The notes: generated from the letters alone by a model not told the origin. A stretch of 64,000 nt of DNA from Stereocaulon alpinum (GCA_018257865.1 JAEUBA010000053.1:1-64000), one strand, 5' to 3'. Counted from the first letter of the stretch, positions 34,600 to 46,091 are shown. A program made the numbers and translations.

Positions 34600-35238
34600 G
34601 GAAATTATATGAGATAACGCCGGAGCGGCCAGAGCCCAGTACATGCAGCAAAGGGCGATGGAGACTTTCAGAACAGACTCAAATGTAAAGTGATTTTGCA
34701 GAGTGAGCCAGAGAGAATTAGGCCTCCTCAAGTACAAAGCCATGGCGTGCAAACCTGTAAAGACAATCCATCTGCACTTTGACTAGCCATGATGTTGAAT
34801 AAGTTAGCTCTACGGCAGTTGCGCGAAGAAGCTGCTTGATAGTGTTGCATCAACGTCTTTTCCCCTCCTAACACGTGTGAAGTCTGCGACACCAGACAGT
34901 GGAGTTAAAGCCTAAATATTCTTTCTATAACGCTTCAAACGCGGGAGGCTGAATCGCGATAGCAGCAAAAGAATGAGAACATAGCCTAGCCATATCAGCA
35001 GTATACCAACCCACTTCTTGAGATTATAACGCTGTTGTAGATATGACTATGCGTGTTGTGCGTTATGGTCTCCGGCTTCTTTGGGGTTGCAGGGTCTTCG
35101 ACCCTGATTTCCAGCGCGCTTCGGTACGGCCTAGCAACAAGCGAAAAAATAATAGGCGCTAGCCCCGACTCTAAGGTCAATAACTCATGCTCCAATGACG
35201 AGTAATTCGTCGGAGGGCAGTCGCCATCCACGAACAAC
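34600..35238. other. Boundary region between accessory zone and core genes
   Basis: A minus-strand 97-codon frame at 34459-34752 has no recognisable family. The last 300 bp should contain the SGF29 promoter. No repeat is seen. Confidence 0.45.
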
Positions 35239-36561
35239 ATGGCGGCGCGCAATAGACCCCGAGGGGCATTCGCGAAGGATGATCTCACGGATGCACATGA
35301 AGAACGAAACATGTGGAGTCAGATCGTGACGGACATCAAACGGTTAAGGACCACCCATGCCAGGGCAGCGGAGGTTGCAAAGCTGCTGATAGAGATGGAG
35401 GCTAAGATGGGCAACTGTAAGTTCTCCTTATAGCGACCCCCGTGAACACATAAGCAATGAAACTTTACTCTTCTATGTTGCTGTTGCGAAAGATGCATGT
35501 CATCTCGCCTGTGGCTCTTGTCGACTGGTTTGAACGATTGATTCACTTGGGGCTGTGCTTCGTGTGCCCCTTCTCGGGTCGCGAAACATTCATCGTTGAA
35601 TTTGCCTCTGCCTTACACCACCCTTCATTTATGCCCTTATTGTTGCTAATCACTACGAGAACTGTTCGTTGCTGATCAACCCACTAATTACCCATAATGA
35701 CATTAGCACCTAAGGTGACCGAAATCGATGAGCTAGCCGCTTTGTACCGTGAAGGGGTCAGGCTTGCAGAGGAAGAAGAAAAGATTCTCAAAGAGGAACC
35801 TAACGATGTGATCAAGAACATTGAGATTCTCGCTGCTCTTCGCTCAGCTAGTGAAACGGAGCCCATACGGGCACCGCAGGCAGTGTCGAAACCGCGCAAC
35901 CCCAAAAGGCAGAAGCTTGAGACAGATGGCGCCGCAGATTCACCAGCGCCAATCCCTTCACCAAGTGTAGTCCTACCTGCTACCAGGATAAAAGGTACGA
36001 GCAGTGTACGCAGTGGATCTGTGCCTTCAACGCGGGAGGTGAAGCCAGAGCCTATCGTCAAGGTCGAAGAGGGCTCAGAGGGGAGCAAAGGGCTTGTTGG
36101 CGAGAAAGCCGGCAAATTCTACGTAGGAGCCGAGGTTGCGTATAAGCAGGCTAAGCCGAAGGATGAAGGTCAATGGATTCAATGCATCATTCAGTCCATT
36201 AGTGAGGTCGGCAACAAGAAGAGGTGAGCGTCACTAGGTTGAAGTTGTCTATTCGTGCTACATTCACTGAACACAGTCTAGGTACGAGGTTCAAGACCCC
36301 GAACCTGATGAGAGCGGTGCCCCTGGTCAAGTGTACCGGACTTTCGCCCAATCATTAATCGCGATCCCCGGTCCAGATGCATCTCTGCCAGATTTCCCTG
36401 TTGGCAAACATGTCCTCGCTCGATACCCGGAAACGACTACTTTCTATCGAGCTGAGGTTACCGGTGTGAAGAAGGATGTGTATCGCCTGAAATTTGAAGA
36501 TGACCAGAATCAGGAATTAGAGGTATGGCGGCGGTTTGTGCTTGACGTGAATAGTAAGTAG
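35239..36561 (+). CDS. sgf29: SGF29-like SAGA subunit with tandem Tudor domain
   Basis: Three exons (35239-35416, 35707-36223, 36282-36561) give 324 residues. The N-terminal helical part (NMWSQIVTDIKRLRTTHA ... LAALYREGVRLAEEEEKIL) is followed by a charged, disordered linker. The C-terminal SGF29 tandem Tudor domain starts with FYVGAEVAYKQAKPKDEGQWIQC and continues VYRTFAQSLIAIP, FPVGKHVLARYPETTTFYRAEV, YRLKFEDD. These Tudor folds read H3K4me2/3 and anchor the SAGA acetyltransferase complex in the nucleus. The first intron is long for this window (290 bp) but the join gives MGN-SPKVTEIDE in phase. This is the first clearly core gene from the telomere. Confidence 0.9.
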
Positions 36562-37255
36562 AACCACTCGTGCGGGGTGGTGTACAGTGGGAAGGGTCGT
36601 ACAGCATGTGATACCCAAATGCATTTGCGTTTCTGCTCGACGTGCAGACATGGTATAGACGAGGCCTGAAAACTAGCCTGTTAGCATTCATGTATTCTAG
36701 GATATCTATAGTAAAGGAGCATCCACGCTGTGGGCGTCGGCCTCTTCGTGAATGCTACAGATTACGCCATCAGACAGAAAATGCTTCAGACTATCCTACC
36801 AGGTAGACTATGTATAGAACACAACGCCGATCAAGTTTTCAGATATCTATATCGTAGTCAAGCCTTGTGGCTGTTGAGTTCCAGGGGAAACCGAAGCTAG
36901 CCCAGACGTTCAGCCCTGAAGATTTCCCGAAAGGGGCTCTTGGCGGAGATGCAAGTCGATGTGTTTCAGCTGCATACCTTGAAACTTCTATTCCTCATTA
37001 ATCCTGGTCTGTGCAGCACACAATCCCAGTAGTGCCAGTATCGTCCTCAACACGTCACATCAATTGGGCACCCTTGCACTGAGAGTTATCTGTCGAGGCC
37101 TCCGTTACGAATCGCTCCATCCAACTATAAGGCGCTGACCACCCTCCCCCAACTCCATTCACCAGCTTCAAGTTGACTTCGTTCACCCCACGAGATAGCC
37201 TTGGATCTTCCCGAACAATACTCGAGAAGGCTCGCAGGTAGCCAATACCGCGACA
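36562..37255. other. Intergenic region upstream of the ARF gene
   Basis: This covers the SGF29 3' region and ARF promoter. Open frames here are short and without motifs. Confidence 0.5.
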
Positions 37256-37995
37256 ATGGGTGGACAAGTGTCAAAGATCATGGGGAAGATCTTTGGATCA
37301 AGAGAAATGCGGCTGCTCATGCTGGGTTTGGATGCTGCCGGGAAGACCAGTATGCAAGATTCCCCACCTCGACAACACATTCGGCTGCTTGCTTAGGTCA
37401 TCTACTGACGATGGGCTTTGCTAGCAATCCTCTACAAGCTCAAGCTAAACTCAGACGTCACCACCATCCCCACCGTCGGCTTTAATGTCGAGACTGTCAC
37501 ATACAAGAACGTCAAGTTCAATGTCTGGGATGTAGGAGGGCAGGACAAGATACGGCCGTTATGGAGACATTACTTTTCAGGCACACAAGGACTTATCTTC
37601 GTTATCGACTCGAATGACCGAGCGAGGATAGACGAGGCTAGGCAGGAGCTACATAGAATCATACTGGACAGGGAGATGAAAGAGGCACTATTGCTGGTGT
37701 TTGCCAACAAGCAGGACATACAAGGAGGTAGTGGCTCGATACTCTATTATGGTATAGGCAGGTATTGACGGGTTCAATAGCAATGACACCGACGGAAATC
37801 CAAGACCGCCTCAAGCTCAAAGATCTGAAAGACAAGATATGGTACGTGGTGCCGAGCTGCGCTACTACAGGAGAGGGTTTGTTCGAAGGCCTTGTACGTA
37901 TACCCCTGGCGTAGGTGCCCTAAATCGAAGCTGACATGGCCCAGGGCTGGCTATCGAACAATGTCAAAACGCCCCCTCAACGAGCAACCAAATAA
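37256..37995 (+). CDS. arf6: ARF6-type small GTPase
   Basis: Four exons (37256-37349, 37425-37727, 37781-37893, 37945-37995) give 186 residues, within the ARF size range. Gly2 (MGGQVSKIMGK) is a myristoylation site. The P-loop is GLDAAGKTT (completed across intron 1), switch 1 IPTVGFNVETV, the interswitch/switch 2 WDVGGQDKIRPLWRHYF, NKQD and SCATTGEGL. The combination KLNSDVTTIPTVGFNVETVTYKNVKFNVWDVGG is nearer ARF6 than ARF1. It regulates endocytosis, membrane recycling and polarised growth at the plasma membrane. The last exon encodes GWLSNNVKTPPQRATK, a short species-specific tail. Confidence 0.93.
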
Positions 37996-38232
37996 GCAGC
38001 TCCAAGTTCTCAGTAACGGCCACTTCTCCGATGATCCCCATGTACAACAGGCACTCTTCCTTCGCTCGCTATGAGGACATAGCCGTCCTTGTCAGCACAT
38101 TCGTTTCACCAGGATACCCCCAATCTATTTCTCTAATTGGCTCAGCAACAGCGAGCTACTTGATAGCCATTTGTAATTGCATGATAGGGCTCTCAGCGTG
38201 TTCTCATAATAAGCTTGGTCGACAAAGACAAA

Positions 38233-38819
38233 CTAATGCTGCTGCTGCTGTCGTTTCCTCATAACAAGCTTGGTCAAGAAGGCAACCTAAGCAAGCAAGC
38301 TTTCATCAGCATCAACATCATTCTTCAGATCATTAGGTGTGACTTTGAACTCGATAACCGAGGTAATGGCAGGGGGAAGAGAACACTCACATCCCCCTTT
38401 AGCACAGCAACATCCCTCTCAACCCTCAACACCTCCAACCTCCTCATCTCCAACTCCCCTAACGCCCTCTCATAAACCCTCTTCGCCTCCTCTAACTTCC
38501 CCCTTCCCTCTTTCCCCTCCCCCTGCAACCCCCTACCTCCTGCCCTATCCCCATTTTCCGCACTCACACCCTCAAACCAAGCCCTAGCAATAACAAACTT
38601 CTTTCTCGCCTCAGCATGCATTTGAACAATCTTGATTTGCGTATCATAGAGGGCGTTTAAGGAGGCTTGGGAGAGGGTTAGGAGGTAAGAGGCGTTGGGT
38701 GCGTGTGGGGGACGTAGGAGATCGGTGAGGAAGCGGGAGGGTTTGGGTGGGGAGGAGGGGGGTTGGGGGGTTGAGGAATCGTTGGTGGTGGTGGTGGTCG
38801 TGGCCGTTGTCGTCGTCAT
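38233..38819 (-). CDS. Uncharacterised small protein with helical core
   Basis: Exons 38391-38819 and 38233-38286, joined by a 104-bp intron (GTGAGT donor, TTAG acceptor), give 160 residues. The join turns VLKGD into VLKGDVAFLTKLVMRKR, which fits a continuing helix. The N-terminus is a Thr-rich run (MTTTTATTTTTT) and a Pro-rich stretch. The core SYLLTLSQASLNALYDTQIKIVQMHAEARKKF is strongly helical, and a Gly/Lys-rich linker precedes a second coiled coil. The C-terminus ends in a short CAG-encoded Gln run. I do not recognise the family. It is convergent with ARF6. Confidence 0.65.
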
Positions 38820-39148
38820 CGTTGTCGTTGTTGTTGCGGTGGTAGGGTGGTGTTAGGGTGGTGGTAGGGTGGCGATATATCAATGTAGAGAGGGTAAGGT
38901 TCTCGAGAGGTGTGCAGACAGTCTGGTGTTGAAACAGCATGAACGAATATAAGAAGGCACAGTCCAGGTATTGTGTAACCAAGGTATGGTGCAAAGTGAT
39001 TTCAACAGTGAAGTTCGCCTATCAGTCTTCACTACCTGCTCTACTTCCAGCATGTCTTCGAATATCCCCCCTAACAAAGCATTTCGCTCAAGAAGCCCAG
39101 ACACGGCAGTTGGATCACATCATGACATGCATTCTCTCATACATCAAT
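38820..39148. other. Short intergenic region with GGTAGGGTGG repeats
   Basis: Bases 38840-38875 contain a few imperfect copies of GTGGTAGGGTG, one including TTAGGG. This is a simple-sequence extension of the Thr-codon repeats in the adjacent gene. No gene is seen. Confidence 0.5.
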
Positions 39149-41306
39149 TCATACCACAGCAACAGACGTAGCACCCATCTCCGAGCCAAGCTCGATATTC
39201 GACTCTCGCAACTCCTCTAACAAGTCCGGAACCAACGATGGGACTTCATCAACAGGCACACCACAAGTAACAGAAACAAGTCTCTTCAACTTCTCACCAT
39301 GAGGGCTCATTCCCGCTGCCGCTTGAGCCGCAATCACTGCGTTCGTAAGTCTCCTCCGTTTTTGCTGTTGCTCTGCAAGCTCCAGTGCGGCATCTCTTTG
39401 CTCCTCTAGCTCTTTTTCATCAGAGACGCCATTGACTTTTCGGTGAGCTGCGGGAGGTAGGCTTTGCTCTTCAGTCCGGACGGCGTGGTGGAGCTCTTTG
39501 TGTTGCAATTGCTCGGACAAGCTCGCACTCTCGGCCATCAGCCTCTCCTCTTCTCCTCGCAGTTGCTGTTGCTCAGCCTCATCGTAGTGGTCTGCTCCCT
39601 CCGCAAAGTGTTTGTAAGTAGCCGCTTTCACTTGCTGTCGTTCGCTCTCGACTTGCAGCTGCAAGCGCTGGCCTTCGGTCAAGTCTTCCTCTTTCTCTCG
39701 TGCCTCGCTCTCCAGAGCCAATGTTAACTCCAAACCTCTATCTTGGGCCATGCTACCGAATGATTGGCTGAATGATTGCGCAGATTGACTGTGGTAGTGG
39801 GTGGCTGGTCCTGACTTTGGTACTCTGATGATCTCGTGACCATTCGGTGCTCCAAAGTCGGGCTGAGGGGAGGAAGAGATGTAGTCATTCCGCATAGCGC
39901 GGGAGGTTTGCAGGATATGATCGGCGGTCTCTCCATTTCTATTAGGAATGTTACCTCGAGCGCCGCGGCCTTGGAGAGCTCGAACGCATTTCTTAGCGTT
40001 GTGTCGTGCAGCGATGTGCAAGGCAGTGTCACCATTAACGTCCTGATGGTCAATGAGTGATCTGAAATCTTGCGGTGTGCAGAGATCAGCCATCTTGTTG
40101 AGAACCACGTCGAGGTAGTAGCGCGCGCATCTCTTTTTAGTCATGCTATTGGTAGACATGACAATATGATGAAGAATAGAAGCCTCGTGGTCGTCGCAGG
40201 CACCAAGGGTGTCCGAAAGAATGTTTACGAGCCTTCCCATGGTGTCCTTCTCGTAGTTGTTGGTAAAGAGTACTCCTCTGATCAGAGGAGTTTCTCCAGT
40301 CTTGTTAGTAGCTAATAGATCAGCTCCGCGGTCTACGAAATACCTGACAACTTCAAGGTCGCCCATGGCAGCTCCCCAGTGAAGAGCTGTGTGTTTCTGA
40401 TCGTCAATTGGCCGGTTGACTTGGAAATGAGGAGGTGGCTCTGGAGGAGACATATGCATGATAGGTGCATCGGAAGCTGAGAGCATGAAATAGTCCAGAA
40501 GAGCATCGGCATAGATCATATGCTGCTGATCATGTCCATTTTCATGTCCACGCTTGCGCTTGCGCGATGGCGGATACTGTTGACCTCCATACCGATCGTC
40601 GTCTTCCATGTATGAGGCAGAGGCAATGGTCGAGTTGTCGAGAGAATCATCATCATGGAGCTGTGTGCTGATGTTATCGAAGTCTTCGCTCATTTGACTG
40701 TAGGCATGGGCGGCCGCTTTGGGTTCTGTCAGTCAGTATTAGCCTGCGCTTACAGAATAGCAGAGTGTACGTACTTGGAATCTTTTTGACATTCGGGGCC
40801 TTTGGTAGTCTTGGCTTATTGGAGTTGGTCGTATGCTTTGGTGCTGGTGGTGGGCTGACGTCTCCAGGGACATAATCGAAGATCGGAAGGAGCTGTGGTA
40901 AGACACCTTGTCGCTCCGCAAGTAGTCGGCCGTCTCTCAAAGGGACCCAGGTGCCTGAACATTCACCATGAGCATCGCATAGCATTGGTGATAGCGGATT
41001 CTCACTGACCCTGGTACTTCCCGTAACCCCCTTGGATCTTCTCATGCTGCCCTTTTTGGACCTCTCTTTCCAGAATTCTTGTTCTAGCTGGCTTGTCGAA
41101 TGCGGCGACCTTGAGAATGTGGGTGGCATTGATGTAGTTATCGTGGCGTCTGCGCATGACATGGTTTCCGCCGACATTGTATTCGAACACTGGAACCTGA
41201 AAAGTGCCGTTGATATTAGCATTTTCACAGTAAGCGAATATGCAATGCAAATACTTACGCCGCTGTATGTTGCAGAACAAACGACGTTTTTATCGTTTGG
41301 CGCCAT
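39149..41306 (-). CDS. mbp1: MBF-complex APSES transcription factor (Mbp1-like)
   Basis: Four exons (41259-41306, 41010-41196, 40775-40954, 39149-40725) give 663 residues. The N-terminal APSES/KilA-N DNA-binding domain is assembled across two introns: SATYSG-VPVFEYNVGGNHVMRRRHDNYINATHILK, then FDKPARTRILEREVQKGQHEKIQGGYGKYQG-TWVPL. A linker with PPPAPKHTT and the basic KRKRG precedes ankyrin repeats (HTALHWGAAMGDLEVVRYFVDRGADL; NGDTALHIAARHNAKKCVRALQ). A long Glu/Gln-rich coiled coil follows and a helical C-terminus, as in Mbp1/Swi4/Res proteins. The factor binds ACGCGT boxes to drive G1/S transcription. Two such boxes lie in its own upstream region. Confidence 0.93.
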
Positions 41307-41692
41307 TCTGGCTTCAGTTCTTTCATGCAGTTGCGAGAGTCGCGGACAGCGGCAGCAGATGCTGCTTGTACTCGTGTGCAATTTGTGATTTTAGAATCGC
41401 GTCTCTTAGCAGGGAATGACTTTTAGAAATGTGAGCGGTCTAATGGTGGTAGGGTTGGTGCATTCTTAGAGAATTGCGTAGTTGGTGGGTGGAAGTGCTT
41501 GCCCGCAGTTGGTCGAGACGCGCATGTGAAGTTCACGCGTAAATTAATTCCGGCAAAGGCATTGCACACTAATGCCCGAATTGGATACGCGTCTTGGCAC
41601 TTCTTTGCAGCTCCTCCAAAGCTACTTCGCTTTCGCTCAGATCATTCGAGTTCATACGTGACTTTGGCTGCATTGGCCTCTGAATTGCCGCC
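41307..41692. promoter_or_regulatory. Divergent promoter mbp1/NDUFB7 with two MCB boxes
   Basis: The 386 bp between the two start codons contain perfect ACGCGT at 41535-41540 and 41587-41592, 52 bp apart, nearer the NDUFB7 start. ACGCGT is the MluI cell-cycle box bound by MBF. Other ACGCGT copies exist elsewhere in the window, so this is suggestive rather than proof. Confidence 0.5.
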
Positions 41693-42141
41693 ATGACCGT
41701 CACAGAGGATGTCAAAGATACCGTCAAGGATGTTCTGGGAACCAAAGAACAACCTCGTAAGCAGGAACAGCGTCGAAGCTCGTTTTCTCATGCTGCTCTA
41801 CGCAACTTGCGATGTCCATTGAATCCATTGCTAACGCCTTCTCCTACTATAATAGGCCGGGCGACTCGAGAAGAGATGTCCGCAGCCCGACTACCCCTAG
41901 CGTATCGAGATAGCTGTGCTCACCTCCTCATTCCCCTCAACCGATGTCGATTCGAGGAATACTACCTACCATGGAAGTGTGTCGTAAGCTGCATGTCTTG
42001 TGTGAGGTGCTGAAACTCGCTTATGTTGGTTCATAGGATGAGAGACACTCGTATGAGAAGTGCCAGTATGACGAGTTCAAGAAACGAGTAGCGAAGATGG
42101 ACGAGATACGAGCTGCGAAGGGCGGGGCCAGAAGCAATTGA
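41693..42141 (+). CDS. Mitochondrial complex I B18 subunit (NDUFB7-like)
   Basis: Three exons (41693-41756, 41856-41983, 42037-42141) give 98 residues. The protein contains a twin CX9C arrangement: CAHLLIPLNRC in exon 2 and C-(9)-C formed across the second intron, KCVDERHSYEKCQYDEF. This is the CHCH fold of NDUFB7/B18, an accessory subunit on the intermembrane-space side of NADH:ubiquinone oxidoreductase that is oxidised by the Mia40 pathway. The length is slightly under the animal protein and typical for fungi. The segment AARLPLAYRDSCAHLL is strongly conserved in the family. Confidence 0.92.
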
Positions 42142-42287
42142 GTTAGCATTTACGGACTCACTGGGCCGATGTACATATCTTGAAGGATGAAATGTATAGC
42201 TTCGAAATGAAAGCTATCGATAGATGGGGTATTATGCCAAACGCCTCGCTAAATGCTATGATATGATGCCAGGGTTGAACCATTGAA

Positions 42288-43183
42288 TCACGGTTCCCCA
42301 CATCCATTTGGCATATCCTTCAAAATCTCCCACCCGTATTCCTCCTCAGGCTTCTCTAACTCCATGCCTAAAGCGCTACGATAGGCTCGCACCTCGTTTT
42401 GCAATCCAGAGACCACACGAACAGGCACTTCTTCCTCTTCACAGCGTAGACGGTAGGCCTCACGTAGCATCTCCACGGACCTCATAAATCGACTATGCCA
42501 CTCGTCTTTATCTAAACGAGCTGCGAGATGAGCATCCTTTTCATCCTGTAACAGCTTGTTGTAGTGGCGGGCTATGTTGGTTTCGCGGGTCTTGGTGTTA
42601 AAGGAGTATTCACGCACGTCCTTGACAATGTCGCCCAGGGCATTCTCATACTCGCCGATGAGCTTGGTGTTTTCTTTTTGTTCTTCGAGCAGGATGCGAG
42701 ACTTGTTCTGCTCCCGAGAGAGCTGGCGCTCGAGGTCGGCAATGCGAGCCCCTATAGCAGCATATCAGCGCTGTTCTCTAACATTGGTCAAAGACGTTGA
42801 CACGGACGTACCAGATATCTCTGCGTTAGCTTCTTGAAGAGAGGGGGCAGCCCCATTGGCAGCGGCACGCGTCTGCAAATGACGTGTCTGATTAGACAAT
42901 GGATCGGCGAACGCTTTACAGCGGTCGTGATGGCACACATAAGGAGCTAAGTAGGCGTACTCACAGCAAGCTCCTCAGCACTAGAGATTATAGCCTGTGT
43001 CTTGTCGCGATTTTCTCTCAGCACTTCGCTCAGCTCACAGACTTTCTGGTAGAGGAAGTTAACGTCCATTTGCTGTCCAGCAATCATGGGCACTCCGTTC
43101 ATGGCAGCTGCGTTGCCATTGGTATTGACCTGTTGCTGCTGCTGGTTTATGGACGAGGGAAAGCCTATGTTGTTGTTTGCCAT
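42288..43183 (-). CDS. Conserved coiled-coil protein
   Basis: Three exons (42965-43183, 42812-42872, 42288-42751) give 247 residues. A Gln/Asn-rich start (MANNNIGFPSSINQQQQQ) is followed by VNFLYQKVCELSEVLRENRD, then a long coiled coil (ARIADLERQLSREQNKSRILLEEQKENTKLIGEYENALGDIVKD). The C-terminal region FNTKTRETNIARHYNKLLQDEKDAHLAARLDKDEWHSRFMRSVEMLREAYRLR ends in WEILKDMPNGCGEP. It looks like a conserved ascomycete structural or scaffold protein; I cannot name it. It shares a 180-bp divergent promoter with dynactin p25. Confidence 0.8.
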
Positions 43184-43364
43184 GATCAGCCTTTGTGGCC
43201 GTTATCACTGCTATAAGTGCGGAGGCAGATTGGAGTGCCAAACTCCCATTAATTATTTCCAAGGATTGGAGCGCCCACTATGCTATGTCCGGTCTATGTC
43301 CGGGCTTTAGCCGCGTTCAAAAAAGCTATCAATCCCTTTGTTTACGCTCCAACATCCCGCCATA

Positions 43365-43952
43365 ATGCCACCCAAACCAAAAGGCGACTACATCGAAACC
43401 GACACAGGTAACAAAGTAGCCCGGCGCTCCCAACTCTACGGCACACAGAACATAATACTCGGCGGCCGCACAACCATCCAACCCGAAGTATGTATACGCG
43501 GCGACCTCGTGCGACCTCCTCCCCCAAAAGATCCCAAAGATCCCAAAGCTGGCCCTCACGCAAATACCTCTGTCATGGTTGGGCGGTACACGTTTGTTTC
43601 TACAGGGAGCATCTTGAGACCACCGCATCGGTTGAATAAAGGCGCCATAAGCTATCATCCTCTCAAGATAGGGGACCATACATTCATCGGAGAACGGTGC
43701 ATTGTCGAGGCCGCTAGTATTGGCGATCATGTACATATTGGGAAGGGCACTGTGATTGGAAAGATGGTGATCATCAAGGACTGGGTGAAGGTGCTGGAGG
43801 GCAGTGTGTTGGCGGCGGGGACAGTGGTACCGAGCGGATCCATCGTTGGAGGACGGCCGGCCAGAGTGGTGGGCGAGGTGGGAGAGGGTTGGGGGATGCA
43901 TGAGGGAATGGAAGGGGGCGATATGAGGGAGTTATGGAGGAGTGTAGGATAA
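43365..43952 (+). CDS. Dynactin subunit 5 (p25), left-handed beta-helix
   Basis: A single exon of 195 residues, near the usual 180-200 of the family. The start MPPKPKGDYIETDTGNKVARRSQLYGTQNIILGG is characteristic. Hexapeptide repeats of a left-handed beta-helix follow (TTIQPEVCIRGDL; YHPLKIGDHTFIGERCIVEAASIGDHVHIGKGTVIGKMVIIKDWVKVLEGS, then VVPSGSIVGGRPARVV). p25 caps the pointed end of the Arp1 filament and links dynein-dynactin to early endosomes in filamentous fungi. ATG 43365 is used because upstream codons in frame are not protein-like. A Gly/Met/Glu-rich tail ends the protein. Confidence 0.93.
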   Translation: MPPKPKGDYIETDTGNKVARRSQLYGTQNIILGGRTTIQPEVCIRGDLVRPPPPKDPKDPKAGPHANTSVMVGRYTFVSTGSILRPPHRLNKGAISYHPLKIGDHTFIGERCIVEAASIGDHVHIGKGTVIGKMVIIKDWVKVLEGSVLAAGTVVPSGSIVGGRPARVVGEVGEGWGMHEGMEGGDMRELWRSVG

Positions 43953-44442
43953 GGGCAGACACTGGGTGGGCGTTCACTGAGCAATGCTGCGCTGGAGGTG
44001 ATATCCAGATACCCATTACTGCAAATACTCTGACGACTTCGTATCAATTTCAGAACGATGAGAGCTTCAAACAACCGGTTGCTAATACCGCCTGGATGGT
44101 CCCAGAGGAATATACAATCAGTGCGGACAGCAACAGACTAAAGGCCCAGCCAATATGAACCTACACCAAAGCAATCTGACGACGAACCACCGATTCTCCA
44201 TGTTGACAATCTTGGGGTCAACATCCTGGGTCACTCTCCCTGGACGGACCATTAATCACTTGGTACTTCCAATGGAGAGGACAGCGCCCATAGCTACGGG
44301 TCCGACATAGCAACGGCTAATCCGCCTGAGGCTAGCTTACTTTAGCTATCGGCACGCTTCGTCATTGCCAGAATCAACGAAGCCCCGCAAAGACGCATTA
44401 AGTGGGCAATTCTGCCTCTTCGTTCTATATCAAGTCAGGGAG
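43953..44442. other. Intergenic region upstream of phosphomannose isomerase
   Basis: No gene, repeat or RNA is visible; the right part should be the PMI promoter. Confidence 0.5.
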
Positions 44443-45918
44443 ATGCAGGTGCCACTAATCCGCCTAGAATGTGGAGTCAACAGCTACGATTGGGGCAAGG
44501 TTGGCCACTCATCAGCTGCCGCCAAATATGCTGCCGCAACACCCTCGAACAAGCTCTCAATTGAGCAAGAGAAGCCATATGCAGAGCTATGGATGGGGAC
44601 ACATCCTTCGCTACCATCGAAAGACGTCGAAACACAGAGGACGCTCCTCGATTTAGTCAAGGACAACCAGGCTCTAATGTCGACAGAGATCAGCAAGAAA
44701 TATGGGGAGAAGTTACCGTTCTTGTTCAAAGTCCTGTCGATCCGGAAGGCATTGAGCATACAAGCACATCCGAATAAGAAGTTGGCAGAGGAATTACATG
44801 CAAAAGATCCTAAGAATTACCCAGGTACTTATGTATTCTTTGATTTGACCCCAAATGATCAACTGAACAGTGACAGATGACAATCACAAGCCTGAGATGA
44901 CCATTGCTGTCACGCCGTTCGATGGCCTCTGCGGGTTTCGTCCCTTGAAAGAGATCTCTCACTTCCTCTCCACCGTGCCATCCCTCCGAAAGCTCATTGG
45001 CGAGTCTACAGCCAAAGAATTTCAGGAAGCTGTCAAGGGGAAAGAGACCTCTGACTCTGAAGAGGACATGGCAAGCAACAAGAAAGCCCTACAAACTGCG
45101 TTCTCCGCGTTGATGAAGATCGATAAAGAGACCGTCGCTTCTGCCGCAAAGGAGCTCGTGGTTTCGGCGGAGAAGGAAGTAGATAGCTTTGCTGGTAACG
45201 GTGGGCCTTCAAACACTGGCAAGGAGCTCGCCGACCTGGTCATCCGTTGCAACAGTCAATTCGAGGGTGATATCGGACTCTTTGTTCTCTTCTTCCTCAA
45301 CTACGTGAAGCTGGAGATAGGCGAGGCTATGTTCTTGAAGGCAGACGATATCCATGCGTACCTGAGCGGAGGCAAGGCCCCATCATCTGCCTCACCCTAT
45401 TGCACATCCCCCGACTGATCGTGTTCATTCCAGACATCATTGAATGTATGGCCTCATCCGACAACGTGGTCCGCGCCGGCTTCACGCCAAAATTCCAAGA
45501 CATCCCCACCCTCACAACGATGTTGACATACTCCTACGCACCTATCTCAGAGCAGAAAATGAACCCAGTCGACTATCCCTACGTCACGCTCAACAGCACA
45601 GCTTACTCCTCTTCGTCCTCCGCCCTCCTCTATGACCCACCGATTGAGGAATTCAGCGTCGTGAGAACCGAACTGAAAAAGAAGGATGCAAAAGCTACGT
45701 TCGAGGCCATTGAAGGGCCAAGCATCTTGATCTGCACGAATGGTGAAGGAACCATTAGTGTTGGACCTAAAAGCGAGGAGATGAAAGCTGGCTATGTGTT
45801 TTTCGTGGGAGCTACTGCGGAGTGCATACTCGAGAGCACAGGCGATGACTTTACGACCTTTAAGGCATTCTGCGAGCTGAGTGGGAAGGAGAGCGCGAAC
45901 GGAGCGAATGGCTCATAA
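44443..45918 (+). CDS. Mannose-6-phosphate isomerase, type I
   Basis: Three exons (44443-44824, 44877-45371, 45434-45918) give 453 residues. The N-terminus VPLIRLECGVNSYDWGKVG is diagnostic. LPFLFKVLSIRKALSIQAHPNKKLAEELH contains the zinc and substrate site, and DDNHKPEMTIAVTPFDGLCGFRP and [34 protein letters not shown] supply the rest of the metal and active-site residues. The enzyme interconverts fructose-6-P and mannose-6-P in the cytosol for GDP-mannose, glycosylation and cell wall. The second intron uses a GC donor (GCAAGG at 45372). The C-terminal cupin part ends with GYVFFVGATAECILES. Confidence 0.94.
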
Positions 45919-46091
45919 TAGAATTGCGATAATACAGGCTACGAAGGAAGATAATTGAAAAGTTTAGACAGTAATAAGATGCATATGATTATCATGAGAT
46001 ATAATGGAAGACATGTAGACATCTAAATTGCGTCTACAAGAGCTATGAATTTCTCTTCAGAAGCCACCGCACCATCTCGCGTAGCACCAGC

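Noticed and set aside
38840..38875. Interstitial telomere repeat
   Set aside because: Only one TTAGGG occurs within GGTAGGGTGG simple sequence, so it is not a telomere remnant.
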